Origin: Cordia subcordata | Lineage: Eukaryota; Streptophyta; Magnoliopsida; Boraginales; Cordiaceae | Assembly (NCBI GenBank): GCA_028554755.1 | Contig: JAPTOF010000017.1 | Coordinates: forward strand, 2,170,001 to 2,234,000 | Direction of reading: 5' to 3' | Length of the DNA: 64,000 bases | The notes under the pieces: generated by a model | Told to the model about the DNA's origin: nothing | The model's database searches: none | What the model saw: only the letters and a program-made list of their open reading frames with translations | Shown: positions 22,241 to 32,430 of the stretch, piece after piece | How positions within the stretch are numbered: position 1 is the first letter of the stretch | Layout: every line of letters starts with the position of its first letter | Program-made: the position numbers and the translations under genes

Positions 22241-22435
22241 TGTTAAGAGTGTTAAGAGAAAAGAGTTGGGCAGTATATTATATTGCTATTGTAATAAGCC
22301 TCTATCCTATATTGGAAGATATATAATATTCTTTACCTCTTATAATATTATAAATAGAGCAAGTTAGTACTTTAAAAAAAGTACGAAGCCTTTAAACCTT
22401 TTCTCTCTATTTTTATGACTTCTTCTTTTCCTTCA
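22241..22435 (+). repeat. 5' LTR of the copia element
   Basis: Starts TGTTAAGAG, ends CCTTCA. It contains a TATA-like TTATAAATAGAGC, so the transcript should begin within the LTR. It differs from the 3' LTR at about 8% of sites, which points to an old insertion. Confidence 0.93.
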
Positions 22436-23040
22436 TGGTATCTAAAGTCAGGTTCAACCCTAACCCTCATTTAAAATACCAAATACCAACCATCACCAAT
22501 AGCTTTGCCTTAAAAAAAAAAAAAAAAACCTAACCCTAACTCTAGATGCCATCTCCAATTAGCTATAATACCATTATTTTTTTTTCCCCAAATCTGAGCC
22601 CACCAATAGCTTCGCTGTGCTTAGGCAACCTTAGCAGTGCCCTTCTCGTAGCCAACAGAAGTCCCACGCACCGCCACCTGTTGCCATGCGCGACCACTAG
22701 CCATCAGGCTTTATCACCGAAGCTCCGGCCAGTCACCATCTCACACCAATTCGGTCGCGCCGACCTGCCTATCTCATCTGTTCGATTGTTTTCCAGAAAT
22801 TCTTCCTTGATCATGCCTTTTTGTGACCAATAGTGTATTTTATGATTAAAAAAAAAAAGAAAAAATGATGCCGAAGTGATTTTTCCTTTGCTTGATCGTT
22901 GAATTAGCTTGTGGAAGTGCCATTGTTATAGTGTAGGCCACTGCACATTCGATTCATCTTTTGTTATCATGGAATTTCACTCTACCGAGATAACAGAGAC
23001 TCATTCCATGATTGAATTTTGTGACCTCGTCTCTCTCAGT
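22436..23040 (+). pseudogene. Leader and N-terminal gag region of the copia element
   Basis: The Met-tRNA primer site opens this region (TGGTATCTAAAG, a partial match to TGGTATCAGAGC). A Pro/Ser-rich frame (22546-22833) follows, then frame breaks and an A-rich run. No conserved gag core is readable until the next frame at 23077, so the N-terminal gag has decayed. Confidence 0.6.
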
Positions 23041-23076
23041 ACAGACCCCATAGTGATTGCACAATAATGGGATAAT

Positions 23077-23877
23077 TTGTTCTTGATCTTCTGGTTACAC
23101 GGACTTAATCCTCGGTATGATGCTGTACATTCTCAATTGCTATCTAGTTCTACCTTACCCAAGCTAGATGAGGCTTATGCTCGAGTACAGCGTGCTCATC
23201 CCCACTCTTTGACTTCTAGTTCACAAGACGATCAATCTGCTTTGGTTGCTCCTATCTTGACCTGTGATGATAACTTTGATTGTGATGGTCGTGGTAGAGA
23301 TTGTGGTACTTTTGGAAGAGGGGGAGGTCGCTCAAATGGCCAGTGTCCTCGTTGTAGTTATTGTAATAAACTTGGTCATGTTTGGGAAAATTGTTGGACT
23401 CTTCATTGTCGTCCTTCTAAGGTTGCTAATGCAATCCAGATAAATTCAGTCGAGCCTTCTGCTTTTACAGTTCTTACTTTGGTGACTGTTATAGGGGATG
23501 AATACTCTAAGTTCCTACAATTTAAGGCATTTAAACAAGCTATGCATCCCAAGTTGACTGCCTCCTTCGCCCAGGCTAGCTCATCTACGACTCGTATGAC
23601 CCATACTGTGCCTGACCATGGACCTTGGCTTCTTGATTTTGGTGCATCTGATCATATTTATGGTAATGTTTGTCTATTCTCTAATTTTAGACCTGGTCTG
23701 TTCTCAAATGTAACACTTGCAAATGGGTCTTCTACCTTTGCTCATGAAATTGGTATTGTACACCCTACATCTTCTATTCCCTTATCATCTATTCTGTATC
23801 TTTCGAAATTCCCTTTTAATCTTTTATCTATTAGTCAGCTTACCAAATTACTTCGCTGTTCTGTAACATTCACCTGA
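23077..23877 (+). pseudogene. Copia gag C-terminus and protease fragment
   Basis: A 266-residue frame starts in the gag C-terminal domain (FLIFWLHGLNPRYDAVHSQL), passes through a Gly/Arg-rich stretch and the zinc knuckle CSYCNKLGHVWENC (CX2CX4HX4C), and reaches the protease motif WLLDFGASDHIYGN. The catalytic Ser of the usual DSGA is Phe here, so the protease would be inactive. It ends in the LPFNLLSISQLTK-like stretch that precedes integrase. The integrase frame needs a frame change. Confidence 0.85.
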
Positions 23878-24800
23878 CTCTGTGTCAATCTAGGATCTGA
23901 AAACCAGAGCGAAGATTGGTATCGACCGTGAAGAGCAAGGACTGTACTATCTCGATGTCCCTTAATCTACTACTTGTGTTGTTTCTCCCTCACCAGAACA
24001 GGCCACTCTTGTCTTAGTCATTCTTCTCTGCCCAATCTCAAGAAAATGGTTCCTAGTTTAATGTCAATCAAAGAATTGTCTTGTTAGTACTGTCAGTTAG
24101 GCAAGCGTAGTGGTAGCTCTTTCAACAATCGAGTCAATATACAGGCTGCTGCCCCCTTTGCTCTTGTTCATTCTGATATTTGGGGTCCTTTTCAAACTAC
24201 CTTTAAATCTGGATTTCATTATTTTTTTACGTTTATCGATGATTATTCTCGTGTGACATGGTTGTTTTTAATGAAAGAACGTTCTGAAGCATTTTCTATT
24301 TTTACCCTATTTTATGATGAAATTCACAAACATTTTGGGGTTTCCATCCAGATTCTTCAAAGTGATAATGCAAAAGAATACTTTTCTTCTTCATTTGCTT
24401 CGTTTCTATCTTCTCATGACATTCTTCACTAGTCATCTTATTCGCATACTCCACAACAGAATAGGGTGGCTGAGAGGAAGAATCACCATCTCATTGAGAT
24501 GGCTCGTACACTTCTTCTCCATATACATGTACCTCTTTGTTTCTAGGATGATGCGATTCTTACATCGTGCTATCTTATCAACCATATGGCATCATCCATT
24601 TTACATGATCAGATACCGTTTTGCTTTTTGTTCCTTTGTGATGCTATTTATGTGCTCCCTCTTTGGGTTTTTGAATGTGTCTACTTTGTCCACAATCTTT
24701 CCCTTGGGCCAGACAAGTTAGGACCTTGGTTTATCAAGTGTGTGTTTCTTGGGTACTCTTGGTATCAAAAGGGTTACCGTTGTTACTTCCTGAGTTAAAT
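23878..24800 (+). pseudogene. Copia integrase region
   Basis: Fragments show the integrase catalytic core: a first Asp in LVHSDIWGPFQTT, YFFTFIDDYSRVTWLFLMK, a second Asp in QSDNAKEYF, and the glutamate region HTPQQNRVAERKNHHLIEM, fitting the DD35E pattern. The GKRSGSSF stretch before it is the end of the zinc-binding pre-integrase domain. In-frame stops (for example just before SSYSHTPQQN) and a later frame change break it. Confidence 0.85.
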
Positions 24801-25259
24801 CGATGGTTTGCGTCCGTTGATGTTATCTTCTTTGAACACACATCTTTTTTCCCTTCAACCACCACTTCTAATATCGTGGTCAAGGCTTTACCGCTTCTAG
24901 TGCCCACCTTTGATATGCCTTCGGCTCCTTCTTGTGCTCCGGACCTCGCTTCTACTCCAGGTTCTACTTCTTCGTTGACCCTTATTGCATGTCTAAATAG
25001 ATCGGACCTATAAGTCTGCTTACATCGTCCACGTCCATTGCTACCCACCCCGGTATCATCTGATTCGCCATCTTTAAATCCAGTTCTTGCACAGTCATCT
25101 AACCTTGACCTGCCCATTGCTCTTTGTAAAGGTACTCATTCTTGTATTACTTGGCACCTTATATCTAACTTCGTTTCTTATGCCTCTTTGTCACCTTCAT
25201 TTACATCCTTTATTGTTCTCGTTCTTTTGTTTCCATTTCTAAGTCTGTGGCAAAGGCTT

Positions 25260-26940
25260 CTACTTACCCCGATTGATAGGCTGCTACGCTTGAGGAGATG
25301 TCTGCTTTATACCATAATGGGACTTGGGAGTTAGTCGATTTGCCAGTCGGCAAGTCTCTTGTTGATTGCCGATGGGTGTATATAGTGAAGGTATCACTAG
25401 ATGGTTGGGTGGATCACTTGAAGGCTCGCCTTGTGGCCAAGGGATATACACAGGTGTAGAGACTTGATTATGGCGATACTTTTTCTCCTGTTGCTAAAAT
25501 GTCTTCTGTTCGTATTTTTGTTTCCTTGGCAGCTATTCACCATTGGCCATTTCATCAGTTGGATATCAAGAATGCTTTTATGAATGGTGATATCGATGAG
25601 AAAGTGTATATAGAGTAACCGCCAAGCTTTGTTGCTCAAGGGGAGTCTTAGAATGTATGTCGTTTACAGAAGGTATGTTGTTTAAAGAAGGCTCTATATG
25701 GTCTCAAGTAATCTCCAAGGGCGTGGTTTGGATGCTTCAGTACTGCAGTTCTTGAATTTGGCATGACTCGTTGTAGTGTGGATCATTCAGTGTTCTATTG
25801 TTGCTCATCTGGAAAATGGCTTCTTTTAATTGTGTATATGGATGAAATTGTTATACCAGGTGACGATAGCAAAGGGATTGATGAGTTGAAGGCCTTTCTT
25901 CATTAGCAATTTCAAACCAAAGACCTAGGGTCGATTCACTATTTTCTAGGTATTGAAGTTGCACAGTCGAAACAAGGGGTTTTTATTTCTTAACGTAAAT
26001 ATGCATTAGATATGCTAAGTGAGGCAGGTTTACTTGGTGCACGACCTTGTGACTCACCTATGGACCCAAATGTGAAGCTTTTTCCAGATAAGGGGGAGTT
26101 GATATCAGATCTGGGGAGATATAGAAGGTTAGTTAGAAACCTTAATTACCTTACTATTACTCGACCGGATATCTCGTTTGCAGTCAGTGTTGTCAGTCAA
26201 TTTCTGAACTCTTCACGAGAAAGACATTGGGAAACAATCATTCAAATCTTAAGATATATTAAAGGTTCACCTGGGAAAGGCTTACTTTACAGTGACCACG
26301 GGCACATAGAGATTGTTGGGTATTCAGATGCTGAATGGATAGGTAGTCCTACTGATAAAAGGTCCACCTCTAGTTACTGTGTGTTTGTTTGAGAAAATCT
26401 TGTTTCTTGGAAGAGTAAGAAACATGATGTAGTTTCTCGGTCGAGTGCTGTATCAGAATATCGAGCTATGGCAGTAGCTACTTGTGAGTTAATATGGGTG
26501 AAGAATCTTCTCAGGGAAATTCAAACGCTGATTGGACAGGTAGTCCTACTAATAAAAGGTCCACCTCTGGTTACTGTGTGTTTGTTGGAGGAAATCTTGT
26601 TTCTTGGAAAAGTAAGAAACAAGATGTAATTGCCCGGTTAAGTGCTGAATCAGAATATTGAGTTATAGCAGTAGCTACTTGTAAGTTAATATGGGTGAAG
26701 AATCTTCTCAGGGAAATTCGGATTGCCTGTTCCAGCCCTATAAAACTTGTTTGTGATAATCAGGCTACAATACATACTGCTACAAATCTGGTGTTTCGTG
26801 AAAGAACTAAACACATTGAGATAGATTGCCACTTTGTCAGAGAGAAGATATTGTTATTTCTTTTGTTAGCTCGAGTGATCAGTTAGCTGATTTATTTACA
26901 AAGTCTCTTGGTGGTTTTCGGGTCAAATATATTTGTAACA
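25260..26940 (+). pseudogene. Copia reverse transcriptase and RNase H
   Basis: Readable landmarks are a WVYIVK start, HLKARLVAKGYTQ, DTFSPVAKMSSVRI, FHQLDIKNAFMNGDI, the active-site region LLIVYMDEIVI (normally YVDD, so one catalytic Asp is now Glu), FLGIEVAQSKQGVFIS, and RNase H with IVGYSDAEWIGSPTDKRSTS and later KHIEIDCHFVREKI. Several in-frame stops are present. A ~195-bp direct duplication repeats the RNase H segment from about 26335-26525 at about 26530-26720. Confidence 0.88.
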
Positions 26941-26982
26941 AGCTAAGCACTTATGATATATATGCTCCAGCTTGAGAGGGAG

Positions 26983-27177
26983 TGTTAAGAGTGTCAAGAG
27001 AAAAGAGTTAGGTAGTATATTATATTGCTATTGTAATAAGTCTCTATCCCACATTAGAGGAGATATAATATTCTTTATTTCTTATAATATTATAAATAGA
27101 GTAAGCTAGTACTTTAAAAAAAGTACGAAGCCTTTAAATCTTTTCTCTCTATCTTTGTGTCTTCTTCTTTTCCTTCA
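26983..27177 (+). repeat. 3' LTR of the copia element
   Basis: Same ends and length as the 5' LTR; preceded by the polypurine tract at 26971-26982 and followed by the target duplication CTTAT. Confidence 0.93.
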
Positions 27178-28122
27178 CTTATATTAGCAAAATATTATAA
27201 TTTAATGATTTAATTTATGTGATGTATAATATAAGTATATAAAATAATTATTATAAATTATAATAATATAAATAAAAGCTAAAAATATAATATAAAAGAG
27301 TAAAAATAATATAGTAATAAAAATAAAAATGCAATGATAAGATAATAAATGTTTTATTTTTTTTTTCTAAGAATTCAAAGCAATAAAAAGTAGATAAACT
27401 ACGAATGACGAATTCAATTGGGGTACCAACAGCTTTATCCTTATTTGGTGATCAACCTAGAAGTCAAAGGTTATTGGAATATTACTCTTTTAGGATTTAT
27501 AATACCTAGCTTTGGGAGTTGGTACTCAATCATCAATAAATACTCTACATATTTAGTTTCTCTACTCGAGTACCCTGATTTGAGAATTAACTTAGGCATC
27601 AAAGTCCCTTCAGTTGGCACCACACCGATGTACATTGATTGACTTGAGTAGCTTTTTGTTCATTTTGCATGTTAATTTGTTTAAGGAGTTTGAGCGGGTT
27701 GAGAAGCTCTAACTCACAATCTGTATTATCAATTGGTGCTGTAGGTGGGAAATGAGGTCAACACACTCATTGAGATCCATATGTCACAAGAGATTTAACA
27801 GACGTCACAGGGCTCTGGATTAGGACTACGACATGAGTTAAGCGGTCAGAATAAGCTATTTTATCACCCAATGGGAGTTGGAGGACTTTCATATCCAACC
27901 TAGTCCTCGATGGATCTAGCTTGGACGTCACAACCATGCACCCAGAACAACACCATAAGCATAGATCCATGCTCCCAACCTTGCCCTAAGCCAGCCTGTT
28001 ACTATTGTTCAACATTAGATGCCTATGCACACTCTTGATCCTGTAAGGAATAAACCCTTTACAATGAGAGGGCAAGGGACATTACCCTTAACAACTACCC
28101 CCTTGCACCTGTGGATTCTTTG
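27178..28122 (+). repeat. Segmental duplication copy 1, part b, including Ty3 LTR/leader relic
   Basis: This continues copy 1 beyond the copia element and matches 62868-63797. From about 27400 both copies carry what looks like the end of a Ty3 LTR (GGCATCAAAGTCCCTTC, then a leader), a primer-site-like ATTGGTGCTGTAGGTGGGAA and a gag-like leader with stops (PMGVGGLSYPT). In intact plant Ty3 elements of the Tat group a TTGGCGCCGTCTGTGGGAA-type stretch occupies this place. The element itself was therefore old before the duplication. Confidence 0.75.
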
Positions 28123-28379
28123 TCCGCCATCGATCTCAGAGGTCTTCTAGGGTTCCTGCCATATTTCCAACTATCATATGGCTCAATATTTCTATGTGTA
28201 GGGTTCCTGTCCCTGGTGTTCAGGTGGATATCTACCCAATGAAGCATATCAAATGCTACAAGCAACCATATCCGTAGTGTACACATCGTCTACGCCAGTT
28301 TTGTATATTGACCTTCTAGTGGCATCCATACTTGGGCTAGTCACGTCTAAAGTGTTGTTGACTTTTTGCTGAATATATG

Positions 28380-29820
28380 TTTTTTATGATAACAAATCAA
28401 GGAAATTTGGACTTATCAAGTGTGTTAGTTCTAATACGGTTGCATATCTTAATACACACTCAATTGGCTTTTAGATTGAATGTTTATATCTTTATAACTA
28501 AAATTATATTTGAATGCTTAGCTTGTGAATTATATTGACATATTATTATAAACTAAACTATTCTTGAAGTGCTTGGTGTTAAGAGAAGAGAACAAACTTG
28601 AATGATAAGTAGCAACATTTTTCATCAAAAGAAGATGCAAGTGGAAGGAGCAAATTGATCACCACAAGAAAAGAAGAAAAAGTCTTAAAACATTAAAGAG
28701 TAAGATCTCAAGATCAAGACTTGAAGATGGTATGGTGACATTAGGATAGAGAAGAGGTGCATAAGGGCTAGCGGTAATATTATTGTCGCTTGTCTTAGAT
28801 TTGTTCATTTTTGCTCTAGCTCTTGGTGTTTATCGTTTCAAAATGGTTTTAATTTTCAAAAATGATTTGAAAAGTTTTTCCAAAATTGTTTTGTGGATCA
28901 AAATGTCATTTGAAGAAGTACTTCGAATATCTTAACCATGTGTCTTTAAAAGAGAGTTTTCAAAAGAGTTAACCATGTGTCTTTAAAAGAAAGTTTTTAA
29001 AAGAGTTTGACAGATCGTCATTTGCTATGAACACTTTGAATGCTAAATGTGCACATGACAATCATGAAATGTGAACACATCAGCTGTCTCAAAAGTAGTC
29101 GTTATTTGAACATTACAACCTTTTCTTTATATACCCAACTCACCCACTTCATTAATAAGACTCGAACTCATCTTTTATCGTCCTACATTGAGTCTAAGCT
29201 TATATTTCATCAATTTACACCAAACAAGAGCTACAATCTTCATATCTATTTAGCATTCAAGTGAGCTATCATTTGTTATATATACTTATTGAGGCATATT
29301 TGTTGTAATCACTTTGTACACCCAAATTTCTATCATTATTATACACTCTTGAGCTAGCATAGATTGTGAGGATCCTGTATAAGCAAAGAATGCAGGGAAA
29401 TCCTTGGTGTGGGGAACACTTAGGTTTTTTGAAGAGAAGCTTCAGAGAGTTATATAGTTGGTTTGTGCTTCACCAATAATTGGAGAAGTATTGACATCTA
29501 GTGGAGGTGTTGTAAAGTCCTAAGGAGAGTATCACCAATAATTGGAGAAGTATTGACATCTAGTGGAGGTGTTATAAAGTCCTAAGGAGAGTATCTTTGG
29601 ACAGTGGACGTAGGCGAGATCGAACCACATAAAAGATCGGGTGTCTTTTTTACTCTTTTACTTGGTCTATATTTATTTTAATATATTGCGTGCTAAGTGT
29701 TTGTGAAATTGCCCTATTAGCCATATTTGTTTTTAGTTGGAATTTTTATTGCAAAAAGTTGTTGTAATCTTAATTCAACCTCTTCTCTTAAAATTATTTT
29801 CCCTTAAAAAGTGTCAATGG
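28380..29820 (+). repeat. SIRE-like copia LTR relic, plus strand
   Basis: The stretch begins near ATAACAAATCAAGGAAATTTGG and ends in a U5-like region with TGGAGGTGTTGTAAAGTCC, GATCGAACCACATAAA and a T-rich tail before AATTCAACCTCTTCTC. These features are familiar from LTRs of the SIRE/Maximus group. A 68-bp unit (TCACCAATAATTGGAGAAGT to AGGAGAGTA) is repeated in tandem at about 29478-29591. I did not find a partner LTR of the same kind with matching sequence. Confidence 0.45.
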
Positions 29821-29890
29821 GACCAATCCCAGCTGTAGCTAATCTCCATGCACATCCCACTGTAGTTAATATTCCAACACTGATTGGGGG

Positions 29891-30334
29891 GTGGATGATC
29901 CTTGCACCAAGTTTAGGTCAATTGACCCCGATCAATTCAAACACATTCTGCGATTCCTGAATCACTCAATAAACTCAAGAAGTGTAGCAAATGACGGGCA
30001 CGGTAAATCATCTTTTACAGAGAGAGCAACAGAGAAGCCATTGAAGGCGAAACATGCTTTGAGAAGTTCTTCCTCGAAGTCAAGGTCAGGAATAAGCTTA
30101 GCTAAAGATGAGAATCGTCAGGTCTGGAGAAAATATAACAAACTAAAGCTTGGGGCTCATCCATTCATCATCCTGTTGGAGAAAGACAGGTTAGATGACT
30201 TGAGCAACTATGTTAGTTTGATTGGTTATAAGATGATGTGGCATAATGCGAATGATGAGACCAGATGTATCACTGGTTGCAACAACTCAACCTTGTTTCA
30301 ACAAACTCCCTTCCAACTCAATATCAAACTTTAA
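29891..30334 (+). CDS. Hypothetical 147-residue frame with a WRKY-like heptad
   Basis: The frame starts MDDPCTKFRSIDPDQFKHIL and contains a Ser/Lys-rich stretch followed by DENRQVWRKYNKLKLGAHPF. This resembles the DGYxWRKYGQKxILGxxxPR core of group III WRKY transcription factors, but the GQK is NKL and no CX(4-7)C...HXC zinc finger follows, so it could not bind a W-box as built. The first 30 residues also resemble the C-terminal linker of copia gag (DPDQFKHILRFLNHS), and it lies just downstream of an LTR-like relic. A retroelement gag remnant is at least as likely as a WRKY fragment. Confidence 0.3.
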   Translation: MDDPCTKFRSIDPDQFKHILRFLNHSINSRSVANDGHGKSSFTERATEKPLKAKHALRSSSSKSRSGISLAKDENRQVWRKYNKLKLGAHPFIILLEKDRLDDLSNYVSLIGYKMMWHNANDETRCITGCNNSTLFQQTPFQLNIKL

Positions 30335-30339
30335 GCAAT

Positions 30340-31230
30340 TGACAGTCTAGTTTGTTGATTAGTTTCTATAAGCAAAAAGGTCCAAAGACCTCAAGCATAT
30401 TGTTACAACTATGTTTGCTTGGAAAATCTCTTGTAATGCCTATGCAGCCTCCTGGTTCCTTTAAGTAAACTTACTAATGAAAGGTTCTTTTCTTGCCCCA
30501 AATTCGACTTGAAGACTTGTACTGTTGTAGTTCATGGACTTTCCAAGTGTGATGAATCAATAGTGCGATAATTCAAGTACTAATTGAATTTAAAATAATT
30601 GAACGAGACAAAAACCCAAAGCATATAGATGAATGAACAGGTGATGCACCTATAGCGAAATTTTATTACCATAAATGCAAGATTACAAAGAGCCCATGAT
30701 AACAACTCTATTTGAGTACAATCTGATACAATGAGATCAAAATTATGGTGATGCCATAGTGTTTCCTAGATAAAATTATTAGTAAACTATGCTAGATTAA
30801 GCTATGACTAAGCTAGACTTATCTATGAAGAGCTAGGATAGAATATTAGGATAAAGATTAGTGGTTGTAGAACCTCGAGCTTCTAAGCCTTGCCCTATCA
30901 TTATTCTTTAGGCTCACTAAAATTTCTCAACAACTTAGCTATTTCAGTGCCACAAAGGTTACTGGGGTTTGCTTGATTTGGCTTTGATCTTCTTCCCTAT
31001 TTTTCTCAGAAGCTATTAATAAATCCTCCGCATGTGCACTATATTTACTTGACTTAGTCTGTTATATGCTTAGCCAAGTGCGTCACACCTGTTAATTTAT
31101 TTGATCTTGGCCACATATCGACCTCTTAGATGCCTTAGCTGTGCTTTTGGCCTTAATTCTTCCACTTCATGGTCGTAATCAGCCTTTTCTTCCTTTAACC
31201 ATCCCAAGTGCCAAGTTTAAATTTAGTGTG
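30340..31230. other. Unassigned repeat-like sequence
   Basis: Non-coding, AT-rich sequence with stops in all frames. It lies between the hypothetical frame and the Ty3 gag relic and is probably retroelement-derived. Nothing in it is recognisable. Confidence 0.4.
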
Positions 31231-31560
31231 TAAACAAGCTGAAACAGGGAAAGAATGAAACCGTTAGGGAATTCATGAAATGGTTCAATAATGCTACTTC
31301 TCAAATATCACATTACAATGATTTAGTAGCTTAGAAGGCTTATCACTATGGGATAAGGCCTTAACTTGATTAGTTCACTAACAATGAAGAAGCCATCCAA
31401 CTTCACCAAAATATGGCTTGGCTGCCAAGTTTATTAGTGCAGAAGATGTTCGCATATCTAGAAGGAGGCATATCTAGTAGGAGCTAAGAGCAAGCAAGGA
31501 AAAGCTCGGGAAACCAAGATGATTAAAGAAACCCACGAGAAATTATGGTCTTGCTCCAAG
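31230..31560 (+). pseudogene. Ty3/gypsy gag relic
   Basis: Fragments read LKQGKNETVREFMKWFNNAT and SQISHYNDLVA, followed in another frame by AKFISAEDVRISRRRHI. These match the plant Ty3 capsid pattern (KQKKDESLRDFVKRFN and then AQKYISAEDVLxSRR). Stops and a frame change break it. It may belong with the LTR/leader relic at 27400-28120, separated from it by later insertions. Confidence 0.65.
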
Positions 31561-31860
31561 CCCTCTGAGTTTAAGAAGTTGAGATATAGTGAGTACATAC
31601 CCTTGGCAGGCCCGCAAACCCAAATCCTGATGGTGCTCCGAGTCTAAGAAGTTGAGATATATTACAAATTTTATTGCCTAATATTTTATGCATTTGAGCA
31701 AATTAGGAAGGAGTGCTTTTGAAGGTTTGGAAGAAGATGAGGCACAATCTAAAGTACTTGGAGCTTGAAGATTAAAGTTTCTAGCTTATAGAATTATTGT
31801 ACATTACTTATTGTAAAGAACATTTTATAGCTCAAAATAATTTTGCATGTTCAAGACATA

Positions 31861-32138
31861 TGCTTTGTTTGTTATAATCTTATTTTAAGATGCTTATCCT
31901 ATTGAAATAGAGGAAAATCTCATAAGATTTAAGACATCTTATCATGCATCCTTCAAAAAAATTCAAAACAAACTATACCTTTTATCTTATAAGAAATAAG
32001 CAGTCTATCCTATCTTATTTTTTACAACTACAAAATACATGATGCATGTGATAAGATAATTTAAATCTTATAAGATATTTCCAAATTTCAATAGGATAAG
32101 CATCTTAAAATAAGGTCATTCCAAATACACTAATAGTC
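31861..32138. mobile_element. MITE family M1, copy 2 (inverted relative to copy 1)
   Basis: This is the reverse complement of 13163-13441 with moderate divergence, sharing both ends. See copy 1 for the structure. It lies within the segment missing from duplication copy 2, so its age relative to the duplication cannot be read. Confidence 0.75.
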
Positions 32139-32202
32139 TCAAAAATTTCATGCTTTAAAAGGCTTTCTAAATCTAGTTTCTTAAAGAGAGGATTGTGATT
32201 TG

Positions 32203-32227
32203 AAAAGCTTTTGGACTTTTAGTTAGC

Positions 32228-32271
<44 letters not shown>

Positions 32272-32430
32272 ATCTGAAAAGTTGGTTAAGTAAAAGAATG
32301 ACTTTGCATAAAATGGATTTTGTTAGCTTTGCATTTAAATGAGGATGAGATTTATGAAGAAAAGGTTAGTTTCTAGCCCAAATTGCTCATAAGATTTTGT
32401 GCATGGTTGGTATCTGAAAATGGTGGCTAA
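32203..32430 (+). repeat. Segmental duplication copy 1, part c
   Basis: This matches 63798-64000 from AAAAGC/TTTTGGAC through an AT microsatellite (32227-32270) to GTGCATGGTTGGT. The AT tract differs in length between copies, as expected for a microsatellite. Copy 2 runs to the window edge, so the true end is unknown. Confidence 0.85.

Larger units (their letters stand above)
22241..27177 (+). mobile_element. Complete Ty1/copia LTR retrotransposon, inactivated
   Basis: The element has 195-bp LTRs at 22241-22435 and 26983-27177, both running TGTTAAGAGTGT to TTCTTTTCCTTCA with about 16 differences by eye. It is flanked by CTTAT on both sides (22236-22240 and 27178-27182). A Met-type primer site (TGGTATCTAAAG) follows the 5' LTR, and the purine tract CTTGAGAGGGAG precedes the 3' LTR. 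Domains in order are gag with zinc knuckle, protease, integrase, RT and RNase H, which is the copia order. Stops and frame breaks lie throughout. The duplicated DNA at 62868-62872 shows the unoccupied site (one CTTAT, no element), which proves the boundaries. Confidence 0.95.
28123..32202. other. 4.08 kb present only in duplication copy 1
   Basis: Copy 2 jumps directly from the sequence before 28123 to that after 32202. Both edges read TTTG (28119-28122 and 32199-32202), and copy 2 keeps one TTTG (63794-63797). The segment contains the LTR-like relic, an open frame, a gag relic and a MITE described separately. A microhomology deletion in copy 2 is the simpler reading; an insertion with a 4-bp target duplication in copy 1 is the alternative. 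Confidence 0.75.

Noticed and set aside
24314..25117. Several overlapping frames on both strands in the copia element
   Set aside because: The integrase reading explains the plus strand; the others are out-of-frame translations.
29478..29591. Possible CRISPR-like direct repeat
   Set aside because: Only two adjacent copies with no spacer, in a eukaryotic LTR relic.
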